Part shown: positions 57,870-64,000 of the stretch, piece by piece | Layout: every line of letters starts with the position of its first letter | Position numbering within the stretch: position 1 is the stretch's first letter | Source: Streptomyces atroolivaceus | Lineage (GTDB): Bacteria; Actinomycetota; Actinomycetes; Streptomycetales; Streptomycetaceae | Direction of reading: 5' to 3' | DNA length: 64,000 nucleotides | NCBI RefSeq assembly: GCF_000717025.1 | Contig: NZ_JNXG01000017.1 | Span: 124,001 to 188,000 of the forward strand | Notes under the pieces: generated by a model | Databases searched by the model: none | Seen by the model: the letters and a program-made list of their open reading frames with translations, nothing else | Told to the model about the DNA's origin: nothing | Translations under genes and position numbers: made by a program

Positions 57870-59189
57870 ATGGCGATGATGCGGCTCCGGCGCGAGGACC
57901 CGCGTGTCGTCGGCTCGTTCAGGCTGCACCGGCGGCTCGGTGCGGGCGGCATGGGCGTCGTCTACCTGGGCTCCGACCGCCGTGGCCAGCGGGTGGCCCT
58001 CAAGGTGATCCGGCCGGATCTGGCGGAGGACCAGGAGTTCCGCTCGCGCTTCGCGCGCGAGGTGTCCGCCGCCCGGAGGATCCGCGGCGGCTGCACCGCG
58101 CGGCTGGTGGCCGCCGACCTCGAGGCGGACCGTCCCTGGTTCGCGACGCAGTACGTGCCGGGCCCCTCGCTGCACGACAAGGTCATCGAGGAGGGCCCTC
58201 TCTCGGCCGCCGAGGTGGCCTCGATCGGGGCGGCGCTGTCGGAGGGCCTGGTGGCGGTGCACGAGGCCGGTGTCGTGCACCGTGACCTGAAGCCGTCCAA
58301 CATCCTCCTCTCCCCCAAGGGCCCCCGGATCATCGACTTCGGCATCGCCTGGGCGACGGGGGCCAGCACCCTCACCCATGTCGGGACGGCCGTCGGGTCG
58401 CCCGGCTTCCTGGCCCCCGAGCAGGTGCGTGGTGCCGTGGTGACACCCGCGACGGACGTGTTCTCCCTGGGCGCCACCCTGGCCTACGCGGCGATGGCGG
58501 ATTCGCCCTTCGGGCACGGCAGTTCCGAGGTGATGCTCTACCGCGTGGTCCACGAGGAACCGCACCTGTTCGATGTACACGACGCACTCGCCCCGCTGGT
58601 ACGGGCGTGTCTGGCCAAGGATCCGGAGGAGCGGCCGAGCACTCTGCAGCTGTCCATGCGGCTCAAGGAGATCGCGGCACGCGAGGCGCAGGGACTGCAG
58701 GAGCGCCGGCCGCCCGCGCAGCGGGGCGAGCAGGAGCTGGACCGGCCGACGGGCCGGCTCGAGGGTCCCTACACCGAACAGGCGACCCGGCGCGCGGCCG
58801 GAGGAGCCTCCCAGGCGTCGCGCGCGCCGGGGCGGAGCCCTGCTTCGCAGCGCCCGGCAGCACCTCGCACCGGAGGCTCGCAGTCCCGGGGGTCGCGGGT
58901 CGGCCCGCGCTCCGGACGGCAGACCCACGGGCCGAAGGGCACGAACGGCAGGCAGGCCTCCCGGCCCGGCGTCCGGACGACTTCCGCCGGCAAGGCCGGG
59001 AAGCGGCGGCCGGCCAATCCGCGGCTGCTGCGTCAGCGGCTCGTCGTCTTCGTCGTGGTCACGCTGCTGGTCGCACTGGGTATCGCAGCCGCTCAGGGCT
59101 GCCAGGGCCCCGCACAGGGACTGGGCGGCACACCGTCACCGACGCACGACGGGGCCGCCGTACACCCGGCGCGGGTGGCGGGGTCCTGA
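57870..59189 (+). CDS. Transmembrane Ser/Thr protein kinase
   Basis: A 439-aa Hanks-type kinase. The kinase domain (residues about 15-265) has P-loop LGAGGMGVVYLGS, VALKVIRPD with the catalytic Lys, HRDLKPSNILLS, IIDFGIAW and the APE-like APEQVRG. A basic, Arg/Gly/Ser-rich linker (about 280-385) follows. One membrane helix (LVVFVVVTLLVALGIAAAQG) and an extracellular tail of about 35 residues with no PASTA domain end the protein. ATG at 57870 is chosen; 57876 and 57879 are also possible. Confidence 0.92.
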   Translation: MAMMRLRREDPRVVGSFRLHRRLGAGGMGVVYLGSDRRGQRVALKVIRPDLAEDQEFRSRFAREVSAARRIRGGCTARLVAADLEADRPWFATQYVPGPSLHDKVIEEGPLSAAEVASIGAALSEGLVAVHEAGVVHRDLKPSNILLSPKGPRIIDFGIAWATGASTLTHVGTAVGSPGFLAPEQVRGAVVTPATDVFSLGATLAYAAMADSPFGHGSSEVMLYRVVHEEPHLFDVHDALAPLVRACLAKDPEERPSTLQLSMRLKEIAAREAQGLQERRPPAQRGEQELDRPTGRLEGPYTEQATRRAAGGASQASRAPGRSPASQRPAAPRTGGSQSRGSRVGPRSGRQTHGPKGTNGRQASRPGVRTTSAGKAGKRRPANPRLLRQRLVVFVVVTLLVALGIAAAQGCQGPAQGLGGTPSPTHDGAAVHPARVAGS

Positions 59190-59203
59190 GGGGCGGGGCC
59201 CGG

Positions 59204-60028
59204 TCAGGCGGATACCACCCGCGTCGCGTAGAAGGCCACGGCGGAGGCCGCGGCGACGTTGAGCGAGTCGACCCCGGCGTCCATCGGGATGCGCACATGG
59301 GTGTCGGCCAGGGCGAGTGCCTCGGGCGTGAGGCCGTCGCCCTCCGTGCCGAAGACGAGCGCCAGCTTCTCGTGCTGGCGTGCGACGAGTTCGTCCAGGG
59401 TGATCGACGTGTCGCTGAGACAGAGCGCGGCGGTGGTGAAGCCGGCCCCGCGCAGCAGGCCGACGTCCTCGGGCCAGGACGCCAGGCGGGTCCACGGGAC
59501 GTGGAAGACCGACCCCATGGAGACCTTGACCGCCCGCCGGTAGAGGGGGTCGGCGCAGCGCGGGGTGAGCAGGACGGCGTCGACTCCCAGAGCGGCCGCG
59601 TTGCGGAAGGCCGCCCCGAGATTGGCGTGGTCGACGATGTCCTCGAACACGGCGACCCGCCGTACGGTCCCCTGTGCCGGGGACAGCAGCGTGCCGACGT
59701 CGGGGAGCGGCTTGCGCTGCATGGAGGCGAGGGCCCCGCGGTGGACGTGATACCCCGTGACGCGCTCGGCGAGTGCGGGGGTGACCGCGTACACCGGTGC
59801 CGTGGCCTCGTCGATCACGTCGCGCATGACGTCGATCCACTTGGCGGAGAGCAGCATGGACCGCATCTCGTACCCCGCGTTCGCGGCACGCCGGATCACC
59901 TTCTCCCCCTCGGCGATGAAGAGGCCCTCTGCGGGTTCCCGCCGACGCCGTAGCTCGACGTCGGTCAGGCCGGTGTAGTCGCCCAGACGCGGGTCGTCCG
60001 GGTCGTCGACGGTGATGAGTTCAGCCAC
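59204..60028 (-). CDS. TrmH/SpoU-family RNA methyltransferase
   Basis: A 274-aa RNA 2'-O-methyltransferase. The N-terminal substrate-binding part (LRRRREPAEGLFIAEGEKVI) precedes the SPOUT knot: VFEDIVDHANLGAAFRNAAA, LALVFGTEGDGLTPEALALA and VRIPMDAGVDSLNVAAASAV (residues about 140-270), which form the SAM-binding trefoil. Whether it acts on rRNA or tRNA cannot be told. The start is GTG at 60028. It converges on the kinase gene (14 bp). Confidence 0.92.
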   Translation of the reverse strand: MAELITVDDPDDPRLGDYTGLTDVELRRRREPAEGLFIAEGEKVIRRAANAGYEMRSMLLSAKWIDVMRDVIDEATAPVYAVTPALAERVTGYHVHRGALASMQRKPLPDVGTLLSPAQGTVRRVAVFEDIVDHANLGAAFRNAAALGVDAVLLTPRCADPLYRRAVKVSMGSVFHVPWTRLASWPEDVGLLRGAGFTTAALCLSDTSITLDELVARQHEKLALVFGTEGDGLTPEALALADTHVRIPMDAGVDSLNVAAASAVAFYATRVVSA

Positions 60029-60102
60029 GGAGTGCTACTGCCTTGTCGGGGGTGGTGTGGGGTGCGGGGGCGCGCCGCTCGGCGGGACGGGTGTCCGGCC
60101 GT

Positions 60103-61356
60103 TCAGCCTTCGAGCCGGCCGGCCGGGTCGCCGCCCACGGCGACGACGTCACCGATGACGATGACCGCCGGGGGGCGTACCTCTTCCGCCACGACGCGCT
60201 CCCCGACGTCTCCGAGGGTCGCGTCGACCCTGCGCTGGGCTGCCGTGGTGCCTTCCTGGACCAGGGCCACCGGGGTGTCGGGGGACTTGCCGTGGGAGAT
60301 GAGGGCCTGGGAGATGGCACCGATCTTGTCGACGGCCATCAGGAGGACCAGCGTTCCGCGAAGCTGCGCGAGCGCCTTCCAGTCGACCAGGGAGCGCGGG
60401 TCCTCGGGTGCCACGTGGCCGCTGACCACCGTGAACTCGTGGGCGACGCCCCGGTGGGTGACGGGGATCCCGGCCGCTCCGGGCACCGAGATCGAGCTGG
60501 AGATTCCGGGGACGACCGTGCACGCGATGCCCTCGGCCGCCAGGGCCTGCGCCTCCTCCATGCCCCGGCCGAAGACGAACGGGTCGCCGCCCTTGAGGCG
60601 GACCACCGACTTGCCCGCCTTGGCGTGGTCGATCAGCGCCTGGTTGATCGCCTCCTGCGCCATGTACCGGCCGTACGGGATCTTCGCGGCGTCGATCACC
60701 TCGACGTGCGGCGGGAGTTCGTCGAGGAGGTCGCGAGGGCCGAGCCGGTCGGCGATGACCACGTCCGCCTCGGCGAGGAGACGACGGCCCCGGACCGTGA
60801 TCAGATCGGGGTCGCCCGGACCGCCGCCCACCAGCGCGACCCCGGGGGCGCGGGTGCGGTGGTGCGGGGCGGCGAGGGTGCCGTCGCGCAGTCCCTCCAC
60901 GATCGCGTCGCGGACCGCGGCGGAGTGCCGGGGGTCGCGGCCCTGGGAGGTGGTGGTGAGTACGGCGACCGTGATGCCCTCGCTGCGGCCGGTGGCCGGC
61001 GTCCAGGCGGTGGCCGCCTCCGCGTCGTCGCTCCGGACGCACCAGGTCCGGGTCCGCTCCGCCTCGGCGGAGGCGGCGTCGTTGGCGGCGGCGTCCGACG
61101 ACGCGACGAGGGCGTACCAGGTGTCCGCGAGGTCGCCGTCCTGGTACCTGCGGCGCTCCCAGCGGATCTCACCGGTGTCGGCCATCGCCTCGACGGACGC
61201 GGTCGCGGACGGAGAGACCAGGGTGATGTCGGCCCCGGCCGCGATGAGGGCGGGCAGCCGGCGCTGCGCGACCTGACCGCCGCCGACGACGACGACGCGG
61301 CGCCCGTTCAGGCGCAGTCCGACGGGGTAGGCAGGGTGATCGTCATGCTCGGCCAT
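60103..61356 (-). CDS. cobA: Uroporphyrinogen-III C-methyltransferase with siroheme-synthase N-terminus (CysG-like)
   Basis: A 417-aa fusion that feeds siroheme and cobalamin synthesis. The N-terminal NAD-binding precorrin-2 dehydrogenase part (VVVVGGGQVAQRRLPALIAA, residues 20-40) is followed by a SUMT domain with VALVGGGPGDPDLITVRG (about 165-182), VVIADRLGPRDLLDELP and VVRLKGGDPFVFGRGMEEAQ (about 255). The cys-type ferrochelatase motif region is shorter than in E. coli CysG. ATG at 61356 is chosen. It precedes the BluB-CobT gene on the same strand, with 356 bp between. Confidence 0.9.
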   Translation of the reverse strand: MAEHDDHPAYPVGLRLNGRRVVVVGGGQVAQRRLPALIAAGADITLVSPSATASVEAMADTGEIRWERRRYQDGDLADTWYALVASSDAAANDAASAEAERTRTWCVRSDDAEAATAWTPATGRSEGITVAVLTTTSQGRDPRHSAAVRDAIVEGLRDGTLAAPHHRTRAPGVALVGGGPGDPDLITVRGRRLLAEADVVIADRLGPRDLLDELPPHVEVIDAAKIPYGRYMAQEAINQALIDHAKAGKSVVRLKGGDPFVFGRGMEEAQALAAEGIACTVVPGISSSISVPGAAGIPVTHRGVAHEFTVVSGHVAPEDPRSLVDWKALAQLRGTLVLLMAVDKIGAISQALISHGKSPDTPVALVQEGTTAAQRRVDATLGDVGERVVAEEVRPPAVIVIGDVVAVGGDPAGRLEG

Positions 61357-61669
61357 GGTCGTGCGGGCTCCTCGTGCAGGGTGCGGTGTGCTGCGGGCCG
61401 CTGCGGCGGTGGAGCGGCGGTGACGCGGGCTGGGTGAGGCGGTGACGCGTGGGACCACGATACGGGGTGGCGGGGCGGGGAGCCGGGGCGGTGCGGTGGG
61501 CCGGGCGGGCGGGGTCTCACCGCCTCCTCCCCCTTCTCCGTGCCGGGCTCCTGACGAGCGACGGGCCGGAGAGGCCCCGGTCGCCGACGGGCCGGGCCCC
61601 CGCGTCCGGCCTCCGAGGCCGCCCGGGAGCGCCGGGCGGGCGGGGGCCGCATCCACCTTCGGGCAGGTG
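61357..61669. other. Intergenic region between the C-methyltransferase and bluB-cobT
   Basis: About 310 bp of very GC-rich sequence. I looked for a cobalamin riboswitch (B12 box GCCACTG and its surroundings) and saw none. It should hold the promoter of the methyltransferase gene. Confidence 0.4.
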
Positions 61670-61704
61670 GTGCCCGGACGGGCCGGTCGGGCTCGTCCGG
61701 GCAC
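61670..61704 (-). terminator. Terminator downstream of the BluB-CobT gene
   Basis: Eleven-base arms (61670-61680 and 61694-61704) around a 13-nt loop, 8 bp after the stop codon. Confidence 0.7.
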
Positions 61705-61712
61705 GGTGACGG

Positions 61713-64000
<2,288 letters not shown>

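Noticed and set aside
61357..61712. Possible cobalamin riboswitch near the cobalamin genes
   Set aside because: No B12 box (GCCACTG) or surrounding conserved pairing was seen in this GC-rich gap.

Overview
The window is a high-GC (about 72%) chromosomal segment from a Streptomyces-type actinomycete. The evidence is GTG and TTG starts, GC-rich third codon positions, the sporulation cell-division gene ssgB, a DmdR/IdeR-type iron box, and a gene order I recognise from memory as matching the S. coelicolor SCO1505-SCO1554 region. There are about 52 protein genes, 7 tRNA genes, no rRNA, no CRISPR array, and no integrase or insertion sequence. The first and last genes run off the window.

Region 1 (1-32.5 kb) is mostly core genome on the minus strand. 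It holds rpsD, rarA, a VKOR family gene, hisS with a metallo-hydrolase, relA, apt, secF-secD-yajC, ruvB-ruvA-ruvC, the YebC regulator, pdxT-pdxS, a LemA-like protein, the phosphatidylinositol mannoside set pimA-acyltransferase-pgsA, a HIT protein and thrS. Several of these genes overlap by 1-4 bp and are probably translationally coupled. The plus-strand exceptions are a DUF2470 gene behind the iron box, a cyclophilin, a DUF349 protein, an EF-G2-like GTPase, a large membrane protein and a K+ channel.

Region 2 (32.5-49.2 kb) is more accessory. It starts with an uncharacterised coupled pair, a 413-aa protein and a DUF4365 protein with nuclease-fold-like residues, followed by a DEDDh exonuclease. 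Two identical tRNA-Val(CAC) genes then bracket 9.8 kb. That segment carries a probable pectin (rhamnogalacturonan) utilisation operon: solute-binding protein, two permeases, a DUF624 protein and a Tat-exported PL26-type lyase. A LacI-family regulator at 47.9-48.9 kb and three related 12-bp palindromes suggest how the operon is controlled. ssgB, a CGNR zinc-finger regulator and two small membrane proteins lie nearby.

Region 3 (49.2-64 kb) holds a DsbA-like protein, a double-GNAT acetyltransferase, pabC-pabB, a Gly-Cys-Val-Val-Val tRNA array, and an OFA-type MFS transporter overlapped by a 38-aa companion. It continues with a TFIIB zinc-finger protein, an APH-type kinase, a Ser/Thr protein kinase, a TrmH methyltransferase, a siroheme/cobalamin C-methyltransferase and a BluB-CobT fusion.

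Most of the window is ordinary. The most distinctive observations are the iron box between rpsD and a DUF2470 gene, the uncharacterised DUF4365 pair, the LacI operator set, the EF-G2 protein with altered GTPase motifs, the hairpin leader of the DUF349 gene, and the small overlapping MFS partner.
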